Shown: one piece after another, positions 1-24,623 of the stretch | How the letters are laid out: each line of letters opens with the position of its first letter | Numbering within the stretch: position 1 is the first letter of the stretch | NCBI RefSeq assembly: GCF_035582795.1 | Contig: NW_027445626.1 | Span: 558,001-622,000 of the forward strand | From: Mycteria americana | Taxonomy: Eukaryota; Chordata; Aves; Ciconiiformes; Ciconiidae | Direction: 5' to 3' | Length of the DNA stretch: 64,000 nt | Program-made: the position numbers and the translations under genes | The notes under the pieces: generated by a model | What the model saw: the letters and a program-made list of their open reading frames with translations, nothing else | What the model was told of the DNA's origin: nothing | Databases searched by the model: none

Positions 1-1745
1 TCTGCAAAGATCTTGTCTCTCTCCTCTTTGTCATTCTTGATGGTGCACAGATTGCTCCCCTCCTCACACACATCCTTCACCTGGACCTCAGCTTGCAGAC
101 CAGAGCATACTGCCCATGGGGGAGGCCACTGTCCCCCCAGTCCCAGGGAGAGGCACTCCCTGGAGCTGAGGCCTGAATGGCAGCATCCTCCCTCCAGAGG
201 TCTGTCACAGCGAGACCTCTGATGTGCCAAGGACAGCTGGCAAAGCCGTGCCCAAATAGACTCACCCACCAGACTGCACTGGCTAGACCAGCTGCAGCCC
301 CTCACAGCCATCAGTCCCTGCACAGAGGAAGAAAGACCTGCTCATGAGCTCCAACAAGCTGCTGGGCTCCCCTCCTGCAACCTCTTGCTGCTGCAGAACC
401 CTGCTCGCCCCCCAGGAACACAGTGACAGCTGTGACCCAGCACATCTCCCTCTGTCTCCAGTCTCAGCCTCTCCCCAGTCAGCCCAAGGAATGGCACGTG
501 CTGGACTACAGTCGCACAGCAACGTGCATGTTTTAACCCCGTGCAGTTCTGCTACGTCACAGCTGGCTCCTTAGGGATGCACCTGCAGAGGAGTTTGGCT
601 TTTGTTGTGACTGAGTGCAAGTGAGAGGTGGTGAGAGGGAGAGACTGTCTGTCCAAGCACAGTTACTGTCTTGTCAGCTTTGAGCATGAGCTTGAACATG
701 CTTGGCCGCAGGGGTAGTGCCTGCAGTATTATCACTGCTCCAGAAGAGTCCTTCTACGCCTTTCTTGAGCAAGAACGGGAGAGTCATTGCTGAGGATGGG
801 TTTTGGGGTCATGTGTGCAAAGCAGAAGAGGTGAGCAGTCCATCCCCTTAACTCCACTCAACCACTCCAGAAGTTCACAGGCACTGTGGTCTGCTTTTGA
901 TTCCCCCAAACCCTCTCTGCCAGTCAGGGGCTCAGCAGGGAAAAAATGTATGGTATGGCATTGGGCAACACAATTGTCCCAGCTGTGCCACCATGAGGAC
1001 ACCATCCCTGCATGTGGTCAAAGCATCAGCCTTTGAGTTACCAGCTGAACACACTCACCCACCCTGCCACAGAGACCCCAGCCAGGGCTGTCCCAGGGCA
1101 CTGCTTTGCTGCCAGGACAGTCATCAGCGCTGAAGGAATGGGAAGGTCCCTGAGCCCAACCCCCATGCCCAGCCCCATGGAGATGGAAGCCTGCTCTTCA
1201 AGTCACCTCCAGAGATGCTGGGGAACAGAGGGCTGCAGGGGGAGGCCTGGTGCCTGGAGGAGGGATATAAGATTTCTGCCACCACGTCCCCTCCACGGCG
1301 TGCCCTAGGATGCCATCGGAGCCTGCGGGCACCTCACCCCAGGCAGGGCATTTCCCTCACCCTGTTGCACTGCTCCTGCTGTGGAGTTGGGGACAGATGT
1401 GGCACAGAGGGCTGTTGCCCTGGGTGGCAGAGGAGGCTCAGGGGAAGGGGTTTTCTCCTCTCCATCGACCCATCCCACAGTGGGCCAGAGCGTGGGAGCA
1501 GCACCTGCAGCAAGAGCCTCCTTCTGCCCCATTGCCCTGCAGAGGCGTTGAAGGGGCAGCACTGTGCAGTGCAGCTCTGTGCCAGGATCAGGCCCCAGCA
1601 CAGAGGCAGTCCCAGCTTCCCCATCTCAGACGGGTTCAAGTGCTGTTTTCTGCAGAGAGTCCCTGGGCACGCAGGAGAAAACAGGACTGTGCTTGTCATA
1701 GACACATCACGGGAGGAGAGTGTCTCTCCTGCTGGCAGGTGTCAA
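1..1745. other. 3' flank of receptor gene, no gene recognised
   Basis: This stretch is duplicated in reverse complement at about 52290-54020. I see no splice-supported exon or known domain. A short minus-strand open segment near 10-100 (reading like VCEEGSNLCTIK) is also open in the other copy at about 53930-54020, with several amino acid changes; it is too short and diverged to call a gene. Confidence 0.5.
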
Positions 1746-1817
1746 GGGGATGTAGCTCAGTGGCAGAGCGCCTGCTTCGCATGTGGGAGGTCCTGGGTTC
1801 AATCCCCTGCATCTCCA
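1746..1817 (+). tRNA. tRNA-Ala (anticodon CGC)
   Basis: A 72-base cloverleaf starts GGGGATG and ends CATCTCC plus discriminator A. The acceptor stem pairs fully and includes the G3-U70 wobble that identifies tRNA-Ala. The anticodon loop is TTCGCAT, giving CGC. Box A (TAGCTCAGTGG) fits the consensus and box B (GGTTCAATCCC) is close to it. One mismatch (T-T) is present in the T stem. It lies about 0.7 kb downstream of the receptor gene's polyadenylation signal, and the copy at 52218-52289 is identical in length and anticodon. Confidence 0.9.
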
Positions 1818-2460
1818 GGGCTGCTTTTGCCCTGAATCCCCAGCCTCAGGCAGGTGCAGGCTGGAGCCCATGGAACAGCCCCTGGAGACTGGGCTCCTGG
1901 CAGAGCATGAGGAGAGGGAATCTCAGCCCGTGTGTCCCAGAAAGTGGCTCTGCACCCTGTGCTGGGGCAGTGGGGAGCAGAGCTGCATCCTCACCATTGT
2001 GGGAGGTAATCCGTGGGCCATGATCCCCCCTGGGGATGGCTGGGGTGTTCAGGGGACTCGGCCACCTTAGGGCTCACTTCTGTGGGGCCACAGCCCAGGG
2101 CTTACCCTGACATAGCAGCTCTGGCATGGCCTCTGCACTGGGGGACCAGCGTGGCCCAGGCAGGGCCTGGGACAAAGAGCAGCTGGAAACCCGAGGGTGA
2201 GGAAATGGATGTTGCCGCTGGGGTGCACCACAGGACCTACCAGAGAGCCATTTTGACTAGAAACTGCCCGTGGCCAGCAGCATGGAAATGTCTCTCTCAG
2301 CAGGAACATTCCCCAGGGACCATGGGCTCTCGCAGCCCCACAGCCTGACCCCGAGCCTGCTGTCCCTGAGATGTGCCCCTTGCCTACCACTGTGTCATCG
2401 TTCTCTGCTCCCCCTCATCAGCCTCAGGGAGGTGACCCAACACCTGGGCAGGCAAGCCCC
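1818..2460. other. Intergenic between tRNA-Ala and receptor 3' end
   Basis: This is unique-looking, GC-rich sequence duplicated in the right arm. No gene or repeat is recognised. Confidence 0.4.
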
Positions 2461-2487
2461 AGCTCTGGGTCAAAGCCCTCAGAGACT

Positions 2488-2493
2488 TTTAAT
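2488..2493 (-). promoter_or_regulatory. Polyadenylation signal ATTAAA of the left receptor gene
   Basis: ATTAAA on the minus strand lies about 100 bases past the stop codon, in the context TTCTTATTAAAAGTC. The right copy keeps the same hexamer at 51781-51786, which supports its use. Confidence 0.7.
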
Positions 2494-2594
2494 AAGAACC
2501 AATATGGACGCACAGTGTAAAAGCGGGAATAAAAATAGAGGAAACTGCAGGCGGTTTCTGCTGCCCGTGCTACAGGGAGATGTTTCCCTGGTGC

Positions 2595-15017
<12,423 letters not shown>

Positions 15018-15110
15018 CCTGAGCCTCCTGCCCTGCCAGCACATCCCTGCTCTGCCACACTCCCTGCCACGGCTCCTGGGGACTCCTGGGGACAATGACG
15101 ACAGGAGGGC

Positions 15111-15156
15111 AATATATCTCTGCAGATGCCAGCCCAGCTACAGGACGAGCCAATCA
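15111..15156 (-). promoter_or_regulatory. Candidate core promoter: CCAAT box and TATA-like box
   Basis: On the minus strand, TGATTGGCT (inverted CCAAT, about 15147-15156) is followed about 30 bases later by GATATATT (15111-15118). The spacing would place transcription start near 15085, giving a 5' UTR of about 70 bases. This is inferred from sequence only. Confidence 0.5.
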
Positions 15157-15249
15157 AAGCAGCAGGGCCTTTTTCGACATTATCGGGAGCTATCTCCCCT
15201 CCGACACAGCCCGGCCCTCCAATGAACTTCTCCAGCGCCATTCATGACC

Positions 15250-16200
15250 ATATATGAGAGATGGCTCTGCTACAGGTGTCACGTCACTGTGGTGGGGGGC
15301 CGTCACAGGACAGGGCTGCTTGTGTGGGGGTAAATGGATTTTTCACCCGCTCAACCCTGCTTTCTCAACCAGGAGCACTGAGCATCTCCTATGCCAGGCA
15401 CAGCCAAGAGCCCAAGGTGAGAGTGTCCAGCCACCCTCGTGCCGTGGGAAGCACAGGGCTGGGGCTGCGCCGGAGGCTGTGTCAGGAAGGGAAGGACACA
15501 GCCCCTGTCCCTGCTACAGACGCCGCTGTGCTGGGAGCAGCAGCTGGGAAAGGGCCTTAGCCCAGGCCAGAGCCCCGTCCCAGGAGTGCTGGCTCACCCT
15601 TCCTTCCCTGGAGAGCCCCATGGAAGGTCCCTCGCAGGAGCCGGAGCTGGGACATGTCCCTGCCCTGGCAGCAGACGTGCAGCCCAGAGGCTCAGACAGA
15701 TCCCTGACTGTCAGCGTGTCACCGAGGGGCCGTTATTCCCCGCGGGCGCATCGGGAGCTCCAGCCTGCAGGTGCACAAACCACAGCCCACGTGGCCTCGC
15801 AGCACTCCCCACGCTCCCCCCGCAGCGCCCAGGCAGGAAGTCTGTGGTTTCCTCCTGGCGCCGTGCCCAGGCACATCCCTGCGGGGTCCCCGAGCCACCC
15901 CCACCCCGACTGCTCCAGCCAGGGCTGCAGGGGCTGCTCCTTCGGCCTCGCAGGCACGGGGCCAGGCAGCTCCCGTCCTCCGTGAAGCCCTTGTGACAGC
16001 ACATGGCCGCTCTGCACCGAGCCCCACAGCCACGGGGTGCCATCGGTGATGTGACCACTGCCACTGCTGTGTGCTCATGGGTTATCCTGACGGTGACCTC
16101 ACACCCTCCTACTGCTGGCACTCTGTGTGCATGCGTTACAGTGTCACACGTGTGTGTGCGGTGTATGGGCTTCTGCTGATGATGGTTCTTCCAAAAAGCC
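15250..16200. other. GC-rich upstream region, no gene recognised
   Basis: Moderately CpG-rich between about 15700 and 16020. Long open frames here show no recognisable domain and look like a by-product of base composition. Confidence 0.4.
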
Positions 16201-16239
16201 GTATTTGGGCGTGGTCAAAATATTGTTTTGGTGGCATCA

Positions 16240-16560
16240 GAAGTACCTACAGAAGCCATGTGCCAGCTCCTGGCCTACCAGCTACTCAGGCAGCAGTGAC
16301 ATCATAAGCTCATGCACAGCCCCTGGCCTATCTGCCACTCAGCCACAGAGGATGTCATAGCATCTACCTCTGATATTGGCCTGCTCCTGGCCTATCGGCC
16401 ATTCAGGCACCAATGACCTCAAAACCACCTACAGAAGCTATGGTCCTGCTCCTGCCCTACCAGCTCCTCAGGCAGCAGTGACATTAGAAGAAGCATCTAC
16501 ACATGCCATGGGCCTACTCCAGGCCTATGAGCTACTCAGACATGACATGAGACACATGAA
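16240..16560. repeat. Tandem repeat, unit about 60-80 bases
   Basis: Imperfect repeats of a unit built on GCTCCTGGCCTACCAGCTAC then CAGGCAGCAGTGACATCA recur four to five times with small indels. Confidence 0.7.
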
Positions 16561-16775
16561 AGACCAGAGACAACCATCCCCAATCCCAAATCCTTGGTGT
16601 CCCTCAAGGACCAGAGAACCCCAAGACCTTGGTGTCCCTCAAACCCCAAACCACAAGACCTTGGTGTCCTTTAGGGACCATCAATGACTACCCCAAACCC
16701 CAAGACCTTGATGTCCCTCAAACCTCAAGACCTTGCTGTCCCTCAAAGACCAGAGATCATCTTCCCCATTCCCCC
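16560..16775. repeat. Tandem repeat, unit about 30 bases
   Basis: Repeats of CAAGACCTTGGTGTCCCTCA with CCCCAAACC spacers. Confidence 0.7.
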
Positions 16776-16989
16776 CATTCCGAACATGTTGGAGGGGTGC
16801 TGGTGGCCTACCTCAGCACTTCGTTTCTGCAGTACCCCCACCAGAGAGGACCACAGGCTGTCCCACTGCTGGGGGGCTTAATTCACCCTGGGGTTTAATT
16901 GCCCCCACCTGAAAAACCCCAACAGCAAGAAGGCCTGTGGCCGCAAGATCAAATGTTGGGCCTGGCAGCTCCGTCAGCCCCCCCCGCAG

Positions 16990-17790
16990 TGGGGGGACCT
17001 CCCCAGCCAGGTAGGGTGGGGTGTCCCCCTCTTCTACCCCCATGTTTGTACCCCCATTGATAGCCCCCCCATTTATTGCCCCCTATTTTTAGCCCCCCTA
17101 TTTATTGCCCCCCCCTTTTTAGCCCCTCATTTATAGTCCCCAATTATAACCCCCTCATTTATCACCCTGATTTATACCCCCCAAATTATAGCACCTGTTT
17201 CTTCTCCCCTTATATACCCCCTGTTTATACCCACCATCTATTACCCTCCCCATATATATCCTCCTATATACCGCCATATATACCCCTCCCTGTATATTGT
17301 CTGTATACCTCCATATACACCCCTCCCCATATACACCCCTCCCCATATGGACCACTTCCCATAAATACCTCCCCCATTTATAACCCCGATTTACAACCCC
17401 CTTTTTAACACCCCCATTTAAACCCCCATTTACACCCCTCCCCATATATCCCTCCTACGTACCCCTCCCCATAAATACCACCCATTTATACCCCCCTTTT
17501 TAACCCCCCATTTATAACCCTATTTACAACCATCCCCATATATACCCACTGTATATACCCACATTTATATACGCCCCTATATAACACCTTATAGATATAG
17601 TCTCAATATATACCCGTGTATATAACCCCATATACATATACTTTCCATATATACCGCCCATATATACCCCCCTATATATACTCTCCATATATTAACCCTT
17701 ATAGTTTCCACATATCCCCCTCCCCATATATACACCTCCCCTTACATAGCCCCTATATATACCCCCATTTACCCCCAGTCCTGTCCCACA
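16990..17790. repeat. C-rich/TATA-rich minisatellite
   Basis: About 800 bases of alternating C-runs and TATA/TTTAT blocks, built on CCCCCATTTATA and CCCCTCCCCATATATACC. Strand asymmetry is extreme: almost no G on the plus strand. Confidence 0.85.
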
Positions 17791-17889
17791 GGGGAGGTGG
17801 AGGTAATGGGGGGGACCCCCTGGTGGGGGTGCTGCCAGGTGAGAGTTTATGGGGTCCCTCGGGGGGGGTGGGGGGAGCACCCCCATGGA

Positions 17890-18830
17890 CCCCCCCACGT
17901 TGCTCTTTGGAGTCACAAAATTACCCCCGGGGACCCCAAATTAGCCCTAGGGATGCCCAAAATGCCCCAGGGACTCCAAAACTGCCCCAGGGAAACACAA
18001 ACGACCCCAGGGTCCTCTCAACATATACCAGGAACCCAAAAATTAACCCCAGGGATTCCAGAAGTGCCCCTGGGACCCCCCAAATTTCCCAAGCGATCCC
18101 CAGCTTCCCCAGGGAATCCCCAAACTACCCCCAAGGACCCCCAACATCCCCAGGGACCCACAAACTGCCCCCAAGCACCCCAAATTACCCCCAGGGACCC
18201 CAAAACTGCCACAGGGACCACAAAACTGCCCCTAAAGCCCTTTGAACTATCTTCAGGGATCCCCAAAACTACCCCAGGGACCCCCAAACAGTCCCTAAGA
18301 TCCGTTGAGTTGCTTCCAGGGACCCCACATTAGCCCAGGGTCTCACAAAACCACCCTAAGCCCCCTCGACCTACCACCAGGGACCCACCAACTGGCCCAG
18401 GAGCCCCAAAGTGCCCCAGGGACCACAAAATTGCAAAGGGACTCCAAAACTACCCCCAGTGACAAGCAAACTGCCTCAGGGACCCCCAAATTACACCCAC
18501 AGACCTCCCCAAACTGCCCCAGGCACCCCAAAACTGCCATGGAACCCCCCAGCTTCCCCAGTGACTCCCAACATCTCCAGGGAGACCCAGATTACACCAA
18601 ACTACCCCAGCGATCCCACAAACTGCCCCCAGGGACTTGCAGATTAGTCTCAGAGACACCCTAAACTGCACCAGGGACCCCCAACATCCCCAGGGACACC
18701 AAACTTCCCCTAGGGACCCCAACAGATACCCAACTGCCCCAGGGATGCCCAGAATTACCACAGGGCCTCCACAAATCACCCCCCAACATCCCCCAAATCC
18801 TATCGCCCCTATATCCCCCCCTCCTCCACC
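17890..18830. repeat. Minisatellite, unit about 28-32 bases
   Basis: Dozens of degenerate copies of CCCCAGGGACCCCCAAACTG. It can be read as proline-rich open frames, but copies differ at every position and no splice-supported exon is seen. Confidence 0.85.
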
Positions 18831-20285
18831 TGCTAAAGAACCCACATCCCCAACTAGCCCCCACCCCACCCCCCGGATCCCCATCCTCCCCCATAAGCAG
18901 TGACTGGGAGGCAGACCCCAAAGATGAAGATTTATGGGTGGAGTTGAAAAGGCTGTGGGAAATGAAGTTGGAGGTCACAGGGACGTTTTGGGGAGACCCC
19001 CACAGTATTGAACCATCTCCGTCCTCTTGCTGGGCTCAGTGTCTGTACTGGGGGAACATCCAGACCTGCATGGGCTCACACATGCCCACACCCTGGCAGA
19101 CCCCAGAGCAGGGCTGTCTGCAAACCCTCATGGGGGCCATGGCCAAGGCAGGGAAGGGGTCGGGTGCTGGGGTGGGCAGTCAAAGCTGGGTGGCTGCAGG
19201 GGAATGAGGCACTGAGGTCGCTTGTGGGAACTGTGCCAGGAGGATGTTTCCCCAGCCCTGAATGCACCCTGTCCCAAGTGGTGGTTGCACCAGCAGAGGT
19301 CTAGGGCCACATGTGGGGATGCAGGTGTGGGCCAGCCCAGGGACAGGGACAGGGATCTCAACAAAAGCCATGATGCTCCAAGAACCTCCCACACTGATGG
19401 AAACTCTAAATTGCCCTCAATCCCCAGCCAGGCAGGGCTGTCACCCCAGTCAGTGCGATTGCTGTGGAGACCCAAGAGACATGCTGGGCTGGGAGGTGCA
19501 GGGCAGCCAGGACTGACCCCAGCACTCCCAGGAACCTCTCTGCAGCCACAGCAGCTCTCCACAGCTGGGACAAGACTCGCTGATGATGTCTTCATGGCCA
19601 GGGGTCTCTTGGGGCTGTAGCCAGTGGCACTGCCTGCTGGGAACCCCAGACCTAGTTCTGAGCCCCAGTGCCCTGCACCACAGCTCTTAGCACCTCCCTT
19701 CCCATGCCACCATCCTCTCTCAGGAGCACCACCAAGTGCATTACTCCCTGACCAGGTATGCAGAGGAGCTGCTGGAGGTCTTCTCTGCTCACCCTTTCTG
19801 ACCAAAACCCTGCCTCGGTGTCAGCCCACAGGCACCACCACATTCCCTCTGTGTTAGGTGCTGCGTGTCTCCACATGCCCTCCTCTGAGCCCAGGCAGGG
19901 ACCCCCAGGGTGTCTCTCTGCTCAGAGCTGGCCACAATGCCTGGCTGTGCAGTCACAGGGGATCCTGGTGTTGCCACACTTGGAGAGAAGGTTGTGGTTG
20001 TCCTTGCTTACAGTAGGCATGAGGATGTGTCTGGCAGTCAGGAAGGAAAGACAAGGACAAGAGACAATGCAGACAAGAAGCAGGCAAGGAAATTTCAAAT
20101 GAGGTTTAAGGAAAAAATGCACACATTTATAGTTGATTAGTACTGGGTCCGCGGTCCAGGCATTCTCAAAACTCAAGTGGGAAAAGCACTCACCAACCTG
20201 ATCTAACGGACAAGCTCTCCCTGCTCAGAGCAGAGCGTAGCACTGGACACCTCCACCGGTTCCTTCTGACTCTTCTTGGCGGCAC
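18831..20285. other. Unassigned sequence
   Basis: Unique-looking sequence between the minisatellite and the CR1 element. No coding exon, RNA gene or known repeat is recognised. Confidence 0.4.
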
Positions 20286-20289
20286 CTCT

Positions 20290-22675
20290 GGAGATGGCCT
20301 AGTCTAGTCTAGAGCGGGATGCCCAATACAGGCTCCAGCTGGATTTTGAATATCTCCGTGCATGGACACTCCACAACCTCTCTGGACAACCTGTTCCAGT
20401 AATCAACCACCCTCACAGATGAAAGGTGTTTTGTTGTGTTGAGAGGGAAGTTCCTGTGCTTCCCTTGCTACCCCTTGTCTGTCACTGGGCACCATGGAGA
20501 AAAGCCTGGCTCCCTCTTCTTCATTCCCTCCCGTCAGGTATTGATACACATGGACAAGATCCCCATGAGCCTTCCCTTCTCCAGGCTAAACAGTCGCAAC
20601 TCTCTCAGCCTCTCCTCCTGAAGGATGCTTGTGTGCCTTCATCATCTTTGTGGCCCTTTGCTGGACTCCTTCCAGTCACTCCATGTCTCTCTTGTACTGG
20701 GCAGCCCAGCACTGGACACAGCACTCCACACGTGGCTTCAGCAGTGCTGACTAGAGGGGAAGGATCACCTCTCTCCACCTGCTGGCAAACCTCTCCTGAA
20801 CACAGCCCAGGAGGCTGTCGGCCTGCTTTGCCACACAGCCGCACTGCTGGCTCGTGGCCATCTTGTTAGCCACCACGACCCCCTGATCCTTCTCTAGAAA
20901 CCTGCTTTCCAGGCAGTCAGCCCCCAGCCCCCAGTACTGGTCCATGCCGTTATGCCTGCCCAGGGGCAGGACTTTGTCTTTCCCTTTGTTGAACTTGATG
21001 AGCTTCCTCTCTGCCCACTTCTCCAGCCTGCCCACGTCCTTCTGAGCGGCAGTGCAACCAGCCGCTCTACCAGCCACTCCTCCCAGTTCTGTATCATCCA
21101 CAAACCTGCTCACGATGCCCCTGGTCCCATCCTCCAGGACTCCAATCAAAGGCTGAATAGAACGGGACCCACATCAACCCCTGGGCTACACCCCTGGTGA
21201 TTATCCTCCAGCTGGACTTTGTGCCACTGGACACAGCCCTCTGGGATTCAGGCACTTTTCCATCCATCTCATTTTCCACTTCTCTAGTCCATACTTGCTC
21301 CGCTTGTCTACAGGGGTATCATGGGAGACAGGCTGACAGCTCCCTGCATCCTCCTTCCTGCCCTGCTTCAAGATAGGGTTTACATTTGCTTTCTTCCAGT
21401 CCTCAGGAACCTCGCCCAATCCCCACAACCTTTCCAACATGATGTCAAGTGGCCTTACAATGACATCAGCCATCTTCCTCAGCACTCACGAGTGCATCCC
21501 CTCAGGTCCCAAGGACTTATGCACGTGCACTTTCTTTAAATGTTCCCTAACCTGAGACTGCTGCACCAAGGGTAAGTCTTCCTTGCCCTGCCTCTGGTCT
21601 TGGGGTCCTGGCATTCCTGAAGGTTGTTCTTACCAGTAAACTCAGAGAGGAAGAAGGCACGGCCCTTTCTTGGCCCTTTCTGTGCTCTCTGTCACCAGGG
21701 CCCCTGCCTCATCTAGCAGCAGGCGCACATTTTCCCGAGACTTCCTTTTGCTGCTGATGTCGTTGTTAAATCCTGTCTTGATGCCCTTCATGTCCAGACT
21801 GAATTACCAGATTGAGGTCGAGGTGGACTTTGTCTTTCCTCACACTCTCGCTGAATGGTTGGGAGGTTCTTGGTGCCCTCCAGAAGCCTCCTGAGTGTCT
21901 TGTGCCCTGCTGTGCTGCCCCTCAGGCAGACGTCTGACTGGGTAATGTCCCCCATGAGGACCAGGGCTTGCAATGAGAAGCTCCTTCTACTTGTCTGAAG
22001 AAGGCCTCATCTGCTGCTTCTTCTTAATATGGTTGGTCCATAGCAGACACCAACTACAATGTTATCCACGTTGGTCTGCCTACTAATCCTGATCCATCAG
22101 CTCTCACCTGGCTCTAGGCAGAGCTCCATGCTGTCCTTCTGCTCACTCACATATTGACTTGACACACAGTGAAATTCCCCTCCTCACCAACCTGCCCCAT
22201 TCTTCCTAAAGAGCCTGCTTCAATCCATGGCCACCCTCCAGTGATGTGAGCTACCTGGCTGTGTCTTGGGTATCTAAGTGAGAATATAGCTCAGGAATTG
22301 CCCACACTGTGTGCATTCCTGTCGAGGCACATCAGAGGTGTGCCCAGCCATGCTGATTTCCCTGCTGGAGAAATGAGATTGAGGGCTACTTGACAGGTGC
22401 CCACAAACAGCCCTGGCTGAACCCTTTGCTTCACCTCCAACTTCCTTCTTCCATGTTTCCCCCCTCCCCTTTCGTCATCCTCCAACCCTCCCACACAAGA
22501 AGCCCACCTCTGTTTTCCCTTTGCCCACTGGCCCTGGCTTTGCTTGCCTGGTGCCCTCCGTTGGTGTGTCTGGGATGGCTGTATTGCGAATTCTTACTTT
22601 GCTCTGCAAGTCCGTTAGACTAGGGCCTCCTTTTATTATCCGTCTTGTCCTGCAGTTCCTCATGCTGCCATCTTG
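20290..22675 (-). mobile_element. CR1-type LINE, 5'-truncated and degraded
   Basis: The sense strand is minus. From high to low coordinate it reads an endonuclease fragment (ALVLMGDITQSD, the usual MGDFN block, near 21950), a reverse-transcriptase fragment (GEVPEDWKKANVNPILKQG near 21400), the FVDD catalytic box (near 21110) and then the C-terminal region and 3' end. Frames are broken by several stops and shifts. The terminal octamer repeats typical of CR1 are not recognisable. Confidence 0.85.
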
Positions 22676-22689
22676 TTAGAGGCACCGCA

Positions 22690-23290
22690 GGACAGGGTGG
22701 CCAACAGAAACCTCAGCAAGTTTTACAAGGAGAAGTGGCCAGTCCTGCATCAGGAGCAGAATAACCTCATGTAGCAAGGCAAGCTTGGAGCTGACCAGCT
22801 GAGGAGTGAGCCTGAGGAGAAGGCGTGGTTGCTACAAGGGATGCTATAGGAAGCCAGTGCAGCATGTTGACCACGAATCAGGCCAGCTGCATATGGGGCT
22901 GAATTAGGAGGAGTGTGGCCACCCAGACAAGGGGAGTTAGCTCCTCCCTTGACTCAGCAGGGGTGTGGCCACATCTGAACTAATCTGTGCTGGGGTGGGG
23001 CTCCATGTTCTGCAGGAGTGGGGAGGACCTGGAGAAGGTGCAGACGACATCTGCCAAGATGGGGTGAAGGGGCTGAATCCCATGACTTGTGTGGAGAGGC
23101 TGAGGGACCTGGGCTGCTTTGGCCTCCTGATGTAGAGGCCAAGGACAATGTTGTCATGGCCTGCAGCTGCTTGAAGGGTGCTTTCAGAGAGGATGAAGAT
23201 TTCCTTTGTAGAGGAAACAGCATGAGGAAGGAAAAGCTTTGGAGTCTGAGCCTGGGCATGAGGAAAAAGGAAATGTCACTTGAAGGGTAG
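22690..23290 (+). mobile_element. CR1-type LINE fragment, 3' region
   Basis: Contains the text GAATTAGGAGGAGTGTGGCCA and GTGGAGAGGCTGAGGGACCT, which belong to the region after the reverse transcriptase in CR1 elements. It is in opposite orientation to the adjacent CR1 and heavily diverged. Confidence 0.6.
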
Positions 23291-24620
23291 TGCTGTGGTG
23301 CAACCGGGCACTGGGGGTGGTGGTGTTTGTCTGTGTTACAAATGCCCTGGGGCACCTTCCCCAGCTGTCCATGCCACCAAAGACAACAGACCAGCCTCCT
23401 CTCTCCTGTGTCTGCAAGTCTCAGCTGCCTTCCACAAGCCCTGGCTCTGCACCACCAATCCCCTGGTGTGAGTCCTCACCCTGCATGGTCAGGCAGCTCA
23501 GCTAACTTCAGTGTGTTCCTCTCCCAAGTAGCTTCCAGCCCAGCCCTGTCCCTCTCTGGTGGTCCCCAGCACTTTCCGTCCCCTACCCATCTATCTCTTT
23601 CCTGTCCAGCCCAGAAAAGCAGCCCATTCTGGGCTGACCCCATGGCAGTGCCCACTGATGGGTACTGCAAAGCTCTGCACACTCAACCCCACAGCCCCAG
23701 CCCCTCTGAAGCTAACAGTAACTCCTGCCAGAGAGGCAGAGAGGTGTCTCAGTCCCAGGGCTGAGGGCCAGCCATGGCATGAGGAGATGGAGGCCAGTGT
23801 CTGCTCCTGTCTCCAAGACAGCCTTATTGTCCACGGCCAGCAAACCCCTCTGTGCCAGCCCCACTCCCAGGAAAAGGCTCCTGGCCCAGGGCATCCTCAG
23901 GCTGCTCCAGCCACCCAAGCAATAGAGAAGCCTGCCCGAGCTGGTGCATTCAGAAATAGATATCTCTTTGTCATTTATTCCCTCCTAGAAGCATAGAGTT
24001 GCTGCTTTCTCTTCTCCAGAGATGTCCCTTCCCCCAGAGAGCCTTTCACCAGGGAAGTTTGTCCATGCTGGCCTGACTTGCCGCTCCTTCCTCCTCCCTG
24101 TGCCCTCCACAGGGTCCCGTGCTGTTGGTATTGCTCTGCAGAGCGAGCGGGCTGTGGTGCCTGAAAGCCATGGGGTGAGAGTCCCAGGCAGATCCCTGTT
24201 GATCAGTCACCATCTCCGGGGGAGCTGGGCACCCACAGGTGAAGGTTCAGCCCAGGCCCATTCTCTAACACATTGCCACATGCCCTCCTCCCCTCATCCC
24301 ATGGGGAGAACCCAAGCAAAACAGCATGGCATTGTAGGGGCAATTTCTTCAGCCTGAGCTCAGCTTTGGAAGAAGAGCCCAACCTCCAGACACCACCATG
24401 AGGAAATCCCCTTTTATTACAGAGGTGCGACACGAGAAGCCAGCTGTACCATTGTGCCAGACACACGTGAACAGGCCTCTGGGTCAGACAGGCTGGGTTC
24501 ATGCCTCTGGGGAAGTGGAGTCGATGCAGACATGGACAAACATGGTCATCACAGATAAAGTGGCCAAAGCACAGGAGGTTCCCAAGATGAATTTGAAATC
24601 TCTTCTGAAGAGGCGTGAGC
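23291..24620. other. Unassigned sequence upstream of the OR pseudogene
   Basis: No recognisable exon or repeat. Confidence 0.4.
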
Positions 24621-24623
24621 AGG

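Noticed and set aside
15254-15985. 243-codon plus-strand open frame upstream of the receptor
   Set aside because: No recognisable domain and GC-rich composition; possible divergent transcript but nothing supports coding.
17616-18664. Open frames rich in Pro/Gly/Lys over the minisatellite
   Set aside because: Reading frames are open in several frames at once and follow the repeat unit; no domain, splice sites or signal.
16240-18830. Regular repeats considered as a CRISPR array
   Set aside because: Repeats are degenerate and contiguous without unique equal-length spacers, and the genome is vertebrate.
20751-21485. Reverse-transcriptase-like open frames considered as a host gene
   Set aside because: Motifs and order match CR1 LINE RT, with stops and shifts between blocks.
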